This document shows positions 23,016 through 32,779 of a stretch of 48,969 nucleotides of DNA, one piece after another. Both the position numbers and the translations under genes were made by a program. The notes below the pieces were generated by a model. It had not been told where the DNA came from and made no database searches. It saw only the letters and a program-made list of their open reading frames with translations. Source of the DNA: a virus; IMG/VR virus record IMGVR_UViG_3300025154_000142, positions 1 to 48,969 of that record; one strand, given 5' to 3'. Each line of letters begins with the position of its first letter. The first letter of the stretch is position 1.

Positions 23016-24748
23016 CCCAGTATCTCCAATTCCGTTATCCTAGTGACCGCGTTCTCAACTACGGCTGTTACGAAAAAGTTCTTTCCATTCTCTAGCCCGA
23101 ACCTATCATACACCAAAGTTATCACCTGACCTACCCGGTATTGGAATAAGTCTCTGGACAACCTCAACTTATACTTTCTCCTCTTTCCAGAGTCTCTGGC
23201 CCCCCTCTGGTTAACCTGGGTCTGAGCCTCCGTCTGGTCATATAGCAAGCTCCCCACCTTAACATCCTTAGCTTCGGTGTATATGCTCCTGAGAGAGGAC
23301 TTTGAGAAGGAGACGTACCGATACTCCTCTGAGTATAATTCTCTATTGGAGGCCGTAACGGTGTCAGCAAGCTCATCTCTGGTCTGGGGAGACCAGTTCC
23401 TCTTATATCCCAAAGCGTATCTCCATGCGGGCTGCCCAGCCTCCTCCTTCGCTAAGGAGAAGTTTTCTATGACGGTATCCGTTACGGTTCTTGTGGCAAC
23501 CTCTCCATCCGGGTCCCTAAATATGCCTACGGTGAGGGTACCCTCTCTGGTGAACGACCACCAGCCATCCGCACTAAACATTAATTCGTCCAGAACGTCA
23601 GAAATGTCTCTAGGCTCCGTTCCTACGAATAGTCCGGCCTCGGAAGATTCTCTCAGCAGGGCAAGGGTGAAGGCATTGACATCTATTTCATCCGGGTCCG
23701 ATACCGCTCCAAACGTAACCGCGACCCTCCTAAATATTTCAATCAATGTGTCTATATAAGACCCTTCATTGTCCCCATGCCCATCAAAAGTAACCTTTCC
23801 GGCTGCGGCGTTCCCGAGGCGTATTAGCCCTAAGTTGAGGTCGGTTATATAGTGGGCCGCAACGGGGGTCCAATCTAAGACGCTGGAGAGTCCTAGGCTC
23901 GAATCAGTGATATCTCCGTCCGATACTAAAGGCAATCCCTGGTCCCTGATTTCGTCCACGGATTGCATGGACCTGTAATGGGCTTGAAACACGTTGTTAA
24001 CTTTATTCACCAACGCGGGGGAGGCATTAAACACTCGGCCAAAAGACATAGGCTTGTTCTTACCCGCGAGGTCCGCGTCTCCCTCAAAATCTCCAGACCC
24101 AGAATAGACCAAGGATTGGATGGGTTTATTCAACCGGGAGGAGGAATCCCGGATGCCAAGAGTTATCTTAGACTCGTCCCAGGATACGGTTTCTACCGTC
24201 CCTTTAAATATCGTCTCCATTTCCGAGTACGTCAAAGTCCTTTCGTTCCATTTTCCTACGTTCGTGGTTCCACCGACCTTAATCCTGACCGTCCTGCCTA
24301 CCCACACTACGTCCATTAAGCTATCGATCCCCCCGTCATCATTCATTATGTCAACGTTACCTATGGCAGACCTTCCTCTAGATTCTCCAGAATTAAATAA
24401 GGGTACATCAATCCTAAAATTGAAAGGTTGAATCAACCGGGGGCTAGCCGTTTTATTGGCAGGGTCATCTTCCGGCTCCGTATGAAACTCCTTATCGGCT
24501 ATCAGGACTATGCTACCTTCTACGGAGTACTCCTCGTCCTCTAGCGACATGCCTGGGACCGACATGCCAGAGAGGGGAAGGCCTCCGTGGACCGTGGATC
24601 CTAGGGCCAAGGGTTCCCCCACCAATAAAAACAATAAATCCGCATCCCGGTCAGCCAATATAAGGGACAGGGAGCTAGGTATAGATAGATCATCCTCGTC
24701 CGGAAGTACCGAGAAAGGAAGTACCGAGAAGGCTACTCTACTAAACAT
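23012..24748 (-). CDS. Tail-tip hub-like protein
   Basis: 578 residues downstream of the tape-measure and fibre-module genes. The middle (FNFRIDVPLFNSGESRGRSA to GTVETVSWDESKITLGIRD) and the C-terminal SRDLFQYRVGQVITLVYDRF resemble hub proteins of siphophages, which build the central tail-tip structure. The N-terminus contains a tandem FSVLP-FSVLP made by a 15-base repeat (GGAAGTACCGAGAA twice near 24709-24740 on the + strand), which may be a recent duplication. Confidence 0.65.
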   Translation of the reverse strand: MFSRVAFSVLPFSVLPDEDDLSIPSSLSLILADRDADLLFLLVGEPLALGSTVHGGLPLSGMSVPGMSLEDEEYSVEGSIVLIADKEFHTEPEDDPANKTASPRLIQPFNFRIDVPLFNSGESRGRSAIGNVDIMNDDGGIDSLMDVVWVGRTVRIKVGGTTNVGKWNERTLTYSEMETIFKGTVETVSWDESKITLGIRDSSSRLNKPIQSLVYSGSGDFEGDADLAGKNKPMSFGRVFNASPALVNKVNNVFQAHYRSMQSVDEIRDQGLPLVSDGDITDSSLGLSSVLDWTPVAAHYITDLNLGLIRLGNAAAGKVTFDGHGDNEGSYIDTLIEIFRRVAVTFGAVSDPDEIDVNAFTLALLRESSEAGLFVGTEPRDISDVLDELMFSADGWWSFTREGTLTVGIFRDPDGEVATRTVTDTVIENFSLAKEEAGQPAWRYALGYKRNWSPQTRDELADTVTASNRELYSEEYRYVSFSKSSLRSIYTEAKDVKVGSLLYDQTEAQTQVNQRGARDSGKRRKYKLRLSRDLFQYRVGQVITLVYDRFGLENGKNFFVTAVVENAVTRITELEILG

Positions 24749-25702
24749 TTACACTAGCTCCAGGATGGCACCGCTCGAAATGAATTCAATGCTGGGGTCG
24801 GCGGTGTCGTGCTGCACCGTAACCTCAAGGGTTTTGGATAAGGCACTGTCCTCGGCCATATCGGTCTTTATCGTGTGGCCCACGGCTCCGAACCCTGTGG
24901 CGGAGCCTCCGAATCCCCCATTTGCTCCTACGTTAAGCTCTCCTACACCGATCTGAGCATTAGCGGAGTTAAACGCCGCTATCTCAAAGACCATCTTTAT
25001 GGCTCTGCCCGTCGCTTCAACGGCGTTGCTAAGGGAGGAGAACGTACTGAACGTAGTGGCCCCATATTTCCCCCTTACCGCGAACGTTGCCGCGCCAAAG
25101 GAGTTTCTTATCTCACCGAATACGGTCAACCTCAATTTTTTATCCGTCCCTAGGGTGCTGGCGGGGACCGAAAAGGAGTATATAGACGTTTCAGTCACCG
25201 TGTTATCTACTGATCTTGCGGTAACGTCGCGGTTCAAGACCCTCGAGGTGGAGGTGATGGTGGGGCTCCCGCTCTGACCGTCTCCGTTCACCACCCCTAT
25301 ACCGTCTCCAGCCGCGATAGACCTCCTGGTGAACGTCCTACCGTTGGGGGAGGAAAGGTTCACCACAAATCCCACAACTTCACTAAAAATGGAGTTGGCG
25401 ACATCCGCTGGAAGCCCTAAAAATATGTTTCTGGTTCCAACCCCCCAGTTTACTGAAGAATCACTCTGACTGGACTTAAGTATTGTCGTTCTTTCAACGG
25501 TGTTGGGGGTCCCAGCATGTATCGTCCCTAGGCCCACTTCCCAATTATCTCCATCCTCCACGGTATAATAAAAAGTGTTTCCGTCCCCTACGGCGGCAAG
25601 GATAGACTGTTTCCCGTCAGGAATGGTGGCGTCCAATGAATATGTAATAGTCCCTTCGGTCTGAGTCGTCTGTTGAACCCTGTCCGCGTATACTAGGGTC
25701 AT
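24749..25702 (-). CDS. Tail-tip protein with the fibre attachment module
   Basis: 317 residues, ending exactly where the hub gene begins. Residues 18-100 (ITYSLDATIPDGK ... NWEVGLGTIHAG ... SSQSDSSVNW ... FLGLPAD) are related to the N-terminal module of the fibre at 20496. The remainder is a beta-rich, glycine- and serine-rich domain (FGAATFAVRGKYG, then NVGANGGFGGS). It may be a second, shorter fibre or a tail-tip adaptor. Confidence 0.65.
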   Translation of the reverse strand: MTLVYADRVQQTTQTEGTITYSLDATIPDGKQSILAAVGDGNTFYYTVEDGDNWEVGLGTIHAGTPNTVERTTILKSSQSDSSVNWGVGTRNIFLGLPADVANSIFSEVVGFVVNLSSPNGRTFTRRSIAAGDGIGVVNGDGQSGSPTITSTSRVLNRDVTARSVDNTVTETSIYSFSVPASTLGTDKKLRLTVFGEIRNSFGAATFAVRGKYGATTFSTFSSLSNAVEATGRAIKMVFEIAAFNSANAQIGVGELNVGANGGFGGSATGFGAVGHTIKTDMAEDSALSKTLEVTVQHDTADPSIEFISSGAILELV

Positions 25703-25714
25703 GTTTTCCGTCCC

Positions 25715-28700
25715 CTATACTTTGGTTATAAGTCTATCCAAGGAATTCTGCTGCCTTCTCACTACTTCTCTCAATTCTCGAATCTCTTTTCTAAGAATGG
25801 CCTCCCGCTCCTCCGCGTCGTTATTTCCCCTCTCGATAGCCTTACCTATCGCCCTAAGCATCTCAACGGTCTCACCGTCCTCCGGCCCGTGCGTTACAGA
25901 TACTCTCTCCCCCGGCGTGGCCCAAAATGGAACGAACTGGCTATCGGGGCCACCATATCCCCCTACTCTGAATGATCCCTCATCCTTGAACGCGGGTACC
26001 CTTATATTTCCTAAGTTGACCAACCATTGCAGCCCCAAGGCGGGCGAGGTCATCTGGAAAAGGGAGTTGGACAAGAAGGGGAAGAAAGTATTAAGAGCGG
26101 TGGTAATGGACACTAGGGCATTCAAAATGGTGTTACTGGTGGCCCCACCGGAGGAGGCGGCCAGAAGAGCTATTGAAGTGGACATGGCGGATATCGCTCC
26201 CGCCAGAGGAGATATGGCCTTCTCAACGTCTTCTATCTTGACGGGAAGGAGACCCGTGTTGCGTTCGATGGGGAGCAACCCTTGGCTAACGTCCGTGGAC
26301 ACCCTCCGCAATCCAGCGGAATTGTTTTGGGCAGAAATCAGAACGTTCCCGGAAACGTCCTTAATGGCCCCCGTCTGCTTGAGAGCCTCATCAAATTGCT
26401 TCTTGGCGCTGTTCTCAATTATTCCGGTCTGCCCTCCTATGGCCGAGAGAAGCCCCTGCGTTTGCAATTCTATCTGGGTTATCAGCTTCTGGGCGGGGTC
26501 CTCCGGCATCACGGCTTCGGTAGCGGTGATCGCTTCTCTAAGGGTACTTATTACGTAGTTAAAATCCTCGAAAAATCTTGGGGTTGAAGAGAAAGCTTGC
26601 CTGCTTAATGAAAGAAGATTCTCCCCCGCCGCACCCAACTCCCCCATAGCCTCGGGGTCGCCAGCAAATGCCCTGGCCCTTACCTTAAGAAACTCTCCCT
26701 GGGCCACGGCGAGAGCAGGTAGCGTTCCGAGGGGAGATTCCGCGCTTCCCGTAAGCTTTATGAGGGAGGATTGAACGGAGTCTCTAGCTCCATTAATAGA
26801 TTTAATAAGATCGTCTACCAGCTTCTGCCTCTCCTCCGACGCCTTACGCTCCTCCTCAAGGATTTTGTCGTTACTTTCCTTCATTATGTTAAGGCGTTCT
26901 AATTCATTGAGCCTTGTTACGTCCAGGAGATCGATCCCCAAATCTTCCGCATTCCGGAGCCTCTCCTTGGCCACCTTTTCCTGCTCCTCCAAGGCCAGGG
27001 CCAAAGGGTCCTCTAGAGCCAGGATTTGAAGTCTAACGGCCTCATTGAAATCCTCTTGCAGCTTCGATATGGCCTTTGACTGTGCGTCAGTGAGTTTTTG
27101 GAGGCTCAGCCCCAGGCGTTCTACGACGGGCCTAGCTTCCTCAAACGCCCCGTTTATTGCGTCCAGGGCCTTCTTGGCATCTGATATCTCTTCCTTCCCT
27201 AGGGCGAAGTCCTCCGCCATGAAAGCCATAGCGAATTGTACATCTTTAATGGTCTGTTCCACGTCTATGAAGTTGATGCGGTTTATCACTTCGCCTAGGG
27301 ACTTAAACTCCTCGGATGCCCGAAGAATCTGCTGGAAACCGAAATTAAAAGCCCCTTGTACGGACCCCGGTATGTTCCCCTCCCCCATGTTACGGGCGAG
27401 ATTGCCTATCCACGTCGATGATCCGAAAGTTTCGCGGCCTCCGGCGGAGGGAAGGCCAAGGGATTGCAAGAGTCCGGTAGCGAGTTCCACCACCTGGGCT
27501 TCGGTAGAGGCGTCTACTTTGGCCCCCGTCACCTTGCGCCTGTCGGGACCGAACAGAGAGCCCACCGCGCTTCCCAGGAAGCTGCCACCGATCGCCCCCA
27601 ACGGCCCCAGGAAGGCTCCGCCCAACAATCCTCCTATACCGCCTCCGATCCCCCCGCTTAAGGTATTTCGTTTCGTTAAACCCAAAAGATTCGCCCCTAA
27701 CGACCCTGCGATGGCCCAAGGAGCATTGAGGCCCGCGTTGCCTAAAGCCCCGGGCAGGAAACTTGCCAATCCAGAGGCCCCCTCGCCCGCCGCCACGTCA
27801 AAGGCTCCAGCCCCACCCGACAACCAAACGCCCAAATCGGTCCCCAGACCCTGTAAAATAGTGCTTTGTCCGAGAGAAAGGATCCCGCCCAGAGAGCTTA
27901 AGGAAGATAAAAGGCCACCGCCTCCCGCCGCACCACCGCCTCCCGCCGCGCCACCGCCTCCGCCACCTAGCGGAGTAGGAAACCCGAGGGCCGTGGCTAG
28001 GCCCGGAACCCCTATGGCCCCTACCACTCCCCCCAGGACGGGACGGAGTACCAGCGCCGCCGCAATCTGCGCGGCCATACCCTTAAATATGTCAAACATC
28101 CGCCTAGAAAAGTCCTTAGCGGAATTAATGCCGCCGTCAAAGATGCTCTTAAACATATCGGCAAAGGCGTCCTGAATTGACCTTATGGCTTGTAAAAAGG
28201 GCTCCATCAAAGCTTGACGGGCTTCTTCCTCCGCCTTCTTAAATTCCGCGAGACGCTTTCTAGCATCAAACAACCCACCCGCCGCCTCACCTACCTTCCG
28301 TATCGCGTCTATCTCCTCGAGATAAGCCAGGGTGCCGTCCTTGGTGGCCTTCTCGAGAAGCTTATTGGTGGCCACCGCCATGAATTTAGCACGCTCTGAT
28401 TCGTTAAGCCCCGCCACTTCCGCATTTATGGCCGCAATTTCCGCATTCATCATGAGGACCAGATCGTTCTGATCCTTGTTTAGCTTCCTTACAGCCTCAG
28501 TCTGATCCTTAAGGTGCTGCGTTCCTTTCTTGATGCTCTCCTCGTTCATACGGCGGGCCTGAATCAAGGCCGCGAGGTTCCTTTTGACTTCCTCAGCATC
28601 GATAGGGAACCCCAGGCCGAAGGGGTCCCGTTCCTCTGCCCTGGCCCCTAAACCCGTCCGATTAACGAATCCCTCCAACACGTCTTGACGTATTGACCGC

Positions 28701-31700
28701 CCCCTGCCGCCAGCCAATTTCTCAATTATCTCACTAGCCTCACGAAGGTCATCCACTTCCTCCTTCAAGGCTAGTCCACCGAAAGTTATTACTCCGGCCT
28801 GTTCCCCAAAATAGACCATTTCTCGCTTTAATTTCTCCACGGTCTCCACGGCGCTTTCTAATTCCTTGGTGGAAACCGTAATTTCCCGCGCCCCCTCAAC
28901 GAAGCCCCCAGACATTCTATGTTCCATTTGAACTCGCATCTGGGCCAATAAAACATCTAGCTCGTCTGCTTCACCCCGAAGAGATTTAATTTCGCTTTGT
29001 ATTTTAGCCCTCTCGGCCCCCACCATGAGGCCGCCTCCAGCCGTGACTCCGAAGGAAGACCCTATCTTCGGTGTCTCCATCTTCTTTTGCAGTACAGATA
29101 TTACACCCTCTATCTTGTCGCGGTAGGCTACGGCCACCTCAAGGTTCTTCTGGATGGATGCGAGGTTTTGCTCAGTGGCGACCCCGATTTGCTGTTGCTG
29201 TATTTTTAATTCATCAATGATCGCTTTACCGCCCTCAAGAGACCCCTTCCCCCCTAATTCCTTCATTAAGCGGGCTAACACCGGTATGGAGGAGATTATC
29301 GCCGCGCCGATGCTCACGGCCCGTAGGAAAGGATTTGCATTAGCGGCGGCTGCCCATGCCGCAAAAGCCGTGGCTATAGTTAATATAGCCGTCTCTATAG
29401 CCAATTGATGGTCTAGGACCCAGTTTAATGATCCAGTGAGAGCCCTCATCACGGGCAGCAGGTCCCTACCTATTTCTACGGCGATTACATTAAGCTTCCT
29501 CCCTACAAAGTCCACCGACGCGCCGAATGACTTATTTGCGATTTCCAATTCCGTGAGGTGCTTCTTGCCGTCCCTGAAAGCGGTACTGGCGTCCCTCTGC
29601 GCCTGTGCCGCGACCTGATACCCCTTAGCCAAGGGAAGAAGGGACTTAATCTCTCTAAATCCCCCGATTTCAAGGTCCTTTAACACCTGGGCCGTAGAAG
29701 CCCCCTGCTTTTGTAAAAGGTTAAGGCCCTTTATGAATTCAAGGACCGCTCCCATGGCATCCTTCCTGAACAACTCAGTAAATTGAAGGGTACTGCGGTC
29801 CGTTATTTCGGCGAACTGTTGCAGCCTTATGCCTCCCTCGTCTATGGCCTCATTCATCTTAGCGAAGAGCCTACCCACGGCGGTGGAGCCTGATTCCGCA
29901 TTAGCTCCCAATTGCGCCAGAGCCGTACCCATGGCCAATGACTGCGTAGCCGTGACCCCGAAAGCTGCCCCGACCCGCGCCACGTCTACACCGAACTCAA
30001 CGATACGGGACTCATTTGCCGCGAATTTATTGCCCAAATCCACTATGACGGAGGCTAGACGAGGGGCGGTATTGGCCGCCTCATTCGTGATGGATAAGAG
30101 CTGCGCGATCTTCGTGGCTGCGTCTGGACCGGTGAGGGAGGTGGTTTTGGTAAGGATTGCTATGGCTTCCGTAAAGGACGCAATGTCCTCCACTCCCCTA
30201 ATTCCCATCTGTCCTGCTATTTGTGCGATCCCCGATAATTCCGACGCCCCAATGTTTACGCGAGTGGACATCCTGAGAAAATTGTCACTGAGGACCTCCA
30301 TACCCGCCGCCGACAAATCAGTGGTTTTGCGGACGCCCACCAGCCCCTTCTCAAATTCTATATACGCTTTCGCGGCTTTCACCGCACCGAAAGCCATTAA
30401 AAGGAATCCGCCAACGGCGACCGCCATCTTAATGGACGTACTTTCGATCAAGATGCCGAAGTTGGTAACCGCCGAAGCTGCCCGGGAAAGGGGACCCAAA
30501 GCGATCCTCATGACCCGGCCAACCTCGTTTAATTCTCCACGGAGGCCCTGGAGCCTCCTCTGCGTGGCTCCTACCGCCTCCGCTCCACCGAAGAACACCT
30601 TCCTGGCCCGCACCATTCTATCATTTGCTGCGTCCTGCGTCAAGAGACCGGCGTGAACGTCCTTATTCAAGTCTCTTTGAACCTGCGCAAATTTTAATTG
30701 CGCCGCCGATCCTTGTCCTAAAAGTATAGCCCGCCGGGCCTCCCGTACATTAAACTCATCAATAGCTGTTGATTGGTCCTTAACGGCGCGGACCATCTTT
30801 TTGCCCGACGCGTTCTGGGCATCGCCTACTGATAGAAGCCTAGTCTTGGTTAGTTCATATTGCTTATTGGCCTCTTCCTGAGTGATCTTTTCATTAGCGA
30901 CTAACTCCGTGAGCCTGATCTTTTGGCGCGCAAGGGACGTGTGCGCTTTGTCAAGCTCTCCCGAGGCTACCTTGGCGGTAACAAGTTGCGCCTCTTCCTT
31001 AGCCGTCTCCACGTTAAGTTCGTTCTGCGCCTTCGCGACCTCTTTAAGACGCTCTATCCGCGCCCTATCGACTCTTTCCAACTCCGCAGAACGGCCAGCC
31101 TCAATGTTACTCTTAGACAAGGCTAATTTTTGTTTCTCAGCCTCTACGTTCTTCTCAGTTATTATCCTATTGGATTCAATAGCTCTTTTAAGGTCTTCCT
31201 CCCTGAGAGAAGCCTTGAGCTTAAATTCCGCATCAGTAAATCTCTTATTAATCTTTGCTATTTCGCCCCGGGTGATGTGTTCCTGTCTAACCAGAGCCTC
31301 GTCCTTGGCCGCATTGATCCTAACCTTTTTCCTAGCGGTTTCCTCCTCCAATTCCAAGGACATGCGTTGAACGTCCGCAGCCGTCGTACCGGGCTGACCC
31401 TTGCGGCGCAGGGGGTCTCCGCCCAAAGACTCCTTTTCCCGCACCTTCTCGAGAGCGTCAAAGGTCTTAACAGCAGTCTGGTTTATCTGCCTAGCGACCT
31501 CGGTTATTTGGTTAAGCTGGCCCTTGAACATCACATCAAGGTTCCGTAGCATGTCTACTCTAGACCGCTCTAGGGCTCTACTTATATTTTCAATCTTACC
31601 ATGAGTGTGTACCGCGTCCGCGAGGATCTTGTTAAAGAACGTCCCCGCCCCAGTATTCTTAAGTTCTTGCGCCGCCAGTTTCAACTCCCGGAACGAAGCG

Positions 31701-31885
31701 GCGGCGAACACAGCCGCCTCCGCGACTCTCGTTATGGGGTCAGACATACCCACGGCGGATTTACGCAGGGAGTTGGCGGTGGTTTGGGCCTCGCGGGCTA
31801 TTAACCTAAGCTGATCCCGTGCTAGTTTAGAATCAGCGGAAATCCCCGCCGTAGGAAGCCGTATGCCTATCTTAATCGTCGGCAC
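25715..31885 (-). CDS. Tail tape-measure protein
   Basis: 2056 residues, by far the longest gene. N-terminal 450 residues are coiled-coil and charge-rich. A TP901-type core follows (about 500-690, with ASELSGIAQIAGQMGIRG and VARVGAAFGVTATQSLAMG). Hydrophobic segments lie in the middle (ILTIATAFAAWAAAA), a Gly/Ala run near 1300-1325 holds the 40-bp repeat, and the C-terminus is again helical. The tape measure sets tail length and enters the host membrane. At about 0.15 nm per residue the tail would be roughly 300 nm, long for a 49-kb phage. Confidence 0.93.
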   Translation of the reverse strand: MPTIKIGIRLPTAGISADSKLARDQLRLIAREAQTTANSLRKSAVGMSDPITRVAEAAVFAAASFRELKLAAQELKNTGAGTFFNKILADAVHTHGKIENISRALERSRVDMLRNLDVMFKGQLNQITEVARQINQTAVKTFDALEKVREKESLGGDPLRRKGQPGTTAADVQRMSLELEEETARKKVRINAAKDEALVRQEHITRGEIAKINKRFTDAEFKLKASLREEDLKRAIESNRIITEKNVEAEKQKLALSKSNIEAGRSAELERVDRARIERLKEVAKAQNELNVETAKEEAQLVTAKVASGELDKAHTSLARQKIRLTELVANEKITQEEANKQYELTKTRLLSVGDAQNASGKKMVRAVKDQSTAIDEFNVREARRAILLGQGSAAQLKFAQVQRDLNKDVHAGLLTQDAANDRMVRARKVFFGGAEAVGATQRRLQGLRGELNEVGRVMRIALGPLSRAASAVTNFGILIESTSIKMAVAVGGFLLMAFGAVKAAKAYIEFEKGLVGVRKTTDLSAAGMEVLSDNFLRMSTRVNIGASELSGIAQIAGQMGIRGVEDIASFTEAIAILTKTTSLTGPDAATKIAQLLSITNEAANTAPRLASVIVDLGNKFAANESRIVEFGVDVARVGAAFGVTATQSLAMGTALAQLGANAESGSTAVGRLFAKMNEAIDEGGIRLQQFAEITDRSTLQFTELFRKDAMGAVLEFIKGLNLLQKQGASTAQVLKDLEIGGFREIKSLLPLAKGYQVAAQAQRDASTAFRDGKKHLTELEIANKSFGASVDFVGRKLNVIAVEIGRDLLPVMRALTGSLNWVLDHQLAIETAILTIATAFAAWAAAANANPFLRAVSIGAAIISSIPVLARLMKELGGKGSLEGGKAIIDELKIQQQQIGVATEQNLASIQKNLEVAVAYRDKIEGVISVLQKKMETPKIGSSFGVTAGGGLMVGAERAKIQSEIKSLRGEADELDVLLAQMRVQMEHRMSGGFVEGAREITVSTKELESAVETVEKLKREMVYFGEQAGVITFGGLALKEEVDDLREASEIIEKLAGGRGRSIRQDVLEGFVNRTGLGARAEERDPFGLGFPIDAEEVKRNLAALIQARRMNEESIKKGTQHLKDQTEAVRKLNKDQNDLVLMMNAEIAAINAEVAGLNESERAKFMAVATNKLLEKATKDGTLAYLEEIDAIRKVGEAAGGLFDARKRLAEFKKAEEEARQALMEPFLQAIRSIQDAFADMFKSIFDGGINSAKDFSRRMFDIFKGMAAQIAAALVLRPVLGGVVGAIGVPGLATALGFPTPLGGGGGGAAGGGGAAGGGGLLSSLSSLGGILSLGQSTILQGLGTDLGVWLSGGAGAFDVAAGEGASGLASFLPGALGNAGLNAPWAIAGSLGANLLGLTKRNTLSGGIGGGIGGLLGGAFLGPLGAIGGSFLGSAVGSLFGPDRRKVTGAKVDASTEAQVVELATGLLQSLGLPSAGGRETFGSSTWIGNLARNMGEGNIPGSVQGAFNFGFQQILRASEEFKSLGEVINRINFIDVEQTIKDVQFAMAFMAEDFALGKEEISDAKKALDAINGAFEEARPVVERLGLSLQKLTDAQSKAISKLQEDFNEAVRLQILALEDPLALALEEQEKVAKERLRNAEDLGIDLLDVTRLNELERLNIMKESNDKILEEERKASEERQKLVDDLIKSINGARDSVQSSLIKLTGSAESPLGTLPALAVAQGEFLKVRARAFAGDPEAMGELGAAGENLLSLSRQAFSSTPRFFEDFNYVISTLREAITATEAVMPEDPAQKLITQIELQTQGLLSAIGGQTGIIENSAKKQFDEALKQTGAIKDVSGNVLISAQNNSAGLRRVSTDVSQGLLPIERNTGLLPVKIEDVEKAISPLAGAISAMSTSIALLAASSGGATSNTILNALVSITTALNTFFPFLSNSLFQMTSPALGLQWLVNLGNIRVPAFKDEGSFRVGGYGGPDSQFVPFWATPGERVSVTHGPEDGETVEMLRAIGKAIERGNNDAEEREAILRKEIRELREVVRRQQNSLDRLITKV
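27922..27961 (-). repeat. 40-bp exact repeat, copy 2 (tape-measure gene)
   Basis: Same 40 bases as 16143-16182. In this gene it encodes part of the Gly/Ala run at about residues 1308-1321, and the surrounding sequence continues the same composition, so this copy is probably the original. Confidence 0.95.
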
Positions 31886-31895
31886 TAGAAGCCCC

Positions 31896-32240
31896 CTATT
31901 TCCTCGTCCGGCTCTTAGCCCTTTCGTTCATCTTTTTAAGATACACGGCGTCTAATTCCGAGATGTACCTCATAAACCTTCTTACTTCATCGGAATCAGT
32001 TTCGCCCATGATCTCAAGGTAATCCTTCATTTCACTGACCGGTATGGGCCCCACCCCAAACCCCATTCTCCGGCTACCTTGCAAGGACCAGAATGCCTCC
32101 CAATAAAACTGTAGGTGGGGAAAGAGTACCGGCATATTCTCAAGGGCCGGTACTCTTTCCCCCCTGTCCTCCTTCTTGAGCAGCGTCTCCATCACCTCGC
32201 CATAAGTTAATTGAAAGGCGAGGCACTCTTTCAGTTTCCC
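31896..32240 (-). CDS. Tail assembly chaperone, frameshifted C-terminal part (GT-like)
   Basis: This frame has no ribosome site of its own and is open upstream into the end of the previous gene. A -1 shift on GGGAAAC at 32240-32234 links them: the product continues LKECLAFQLTYGEVMETLL and ends after 112 residues in this frame, for about 277 in all. The part contains FYWEAFWSLQGSRR and GPIPVSEMKDYLEIMG, usual in the T domain of tail assembly chaperones. It acts with the tape measure and tail-tube proteins during tail assembly. Confidence 0.85.
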   Translation of the reverse strand, partial: GKLKECLAFQLTYGEVMETLLKKEDRGERVPALENMPVLFPHLQFYWEAFWSLQGSRRMGFGVGPIPVSEMKDYLEIMGETDSDEVRRFMRYISELDAVYLKKMNERAKSRTRK

Positions 32241-32728
32241 AAGTTGTTCTCGTCCTGCTCTTCCTGATAGTGCGCGGCTTTCGCCGCCTCCAGGATGAGG
32301 TCCACCTGCATATCAGGAAGATCCATCAAAATTTGACGGACCTTGGCCTTATTCTCCTTAGAACAGGGAACCTCTTTTCCTTCTCGGTCCGTAACACCTT
32401 TCCATTCCTGCACGATCCCATTCATGATCCAATTGATGTTGATCTGATCCTGAATCTCCGTGGGAACCTGTCCCCCGCGCCGATCTGCCCTCTGGGTGAT
32501 ATTTTGGAAAGGCTGCTGCGCCTTCCGAAGAGCTTCCTGCGCCCGCTTAGAGCTTGTTCTTGACAGCTTCCATTCAGATCCGTCCATCAAGGTGACCCAC
32601 GCCCCCTCCTCCTCCTTCTCCTTGGAAGTGTAATAGGCCGCATAGGTCCCTTTCCTTTCCACCTTTTCTGGAATCACGGGCGTTTCCGTTCCCACGGGTA
32701 TCTCCGTCTCTTTTCGTTCTTCGTTCAT
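32231..32728 (-). CDS. Tail assembly chaperone, short form (G-like)
   Basis: 165 residues from ATG 32728 behind AAGGAGG. Acidic and helical. Begins with a proline-rich segment and contains TYAAYYTSKEKEEEGAWVTL and KAKVRQILMDLPDMQVDLIL. It stops with TGA immediately after the slippery site. Placement between the major tail protein and the tape measure is that of lambda gene G and its relatives in siphophages. Most ribosomes should make this form and a few the longer one. Confidence 0.85.
   Translation of the reverse strand: MNEERKETEIPVGTETPVIPEKVERKGTYAAYYTSKEKEEEGAWVTLMDGSEWKLSRTSSKRAQEALRKAQQPFQNITQRADRRGGQVPTEIQDQININWIMNGIVQEWKGVTDREGKEVPCSKENKAKVRQILMDLPDMQVDLILEAAKAAHYQEEQDENNLGN
32234..32240 (-). 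promoter_or_regulatory. Programmed -1 frameshift site GGGAAAC
   Basis: Read on the - strand the zero frame is TTG-GGA-AAC-TGA, so the heptamer fits X-XXY-YYZ exactly and the stop follows at once. Lambda uses GGGAAAG for the same purpose in its G-GT genes. Confidence 0.9.
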
Positions 32729-32763
32729 CCCAATTCCTCCTTAAGTTAATCCCGACTTACTTT

Positions 32764-32779
32764 CCGGCCACTAGGCCGG
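32764..32779 (-). promoter_or_regulatory. Hairpin over the major tail protein stop codon
   Basis: CCGGCC-TAGT-GGCCGG on the - strand is a perfect 6-bp stem with the stop codon TAG in its loop. No T-run follows. It may protect the upstream message from 3' decay or partly attenuate transcription after the highly used tail-tube gene. Confidence 0.6.
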
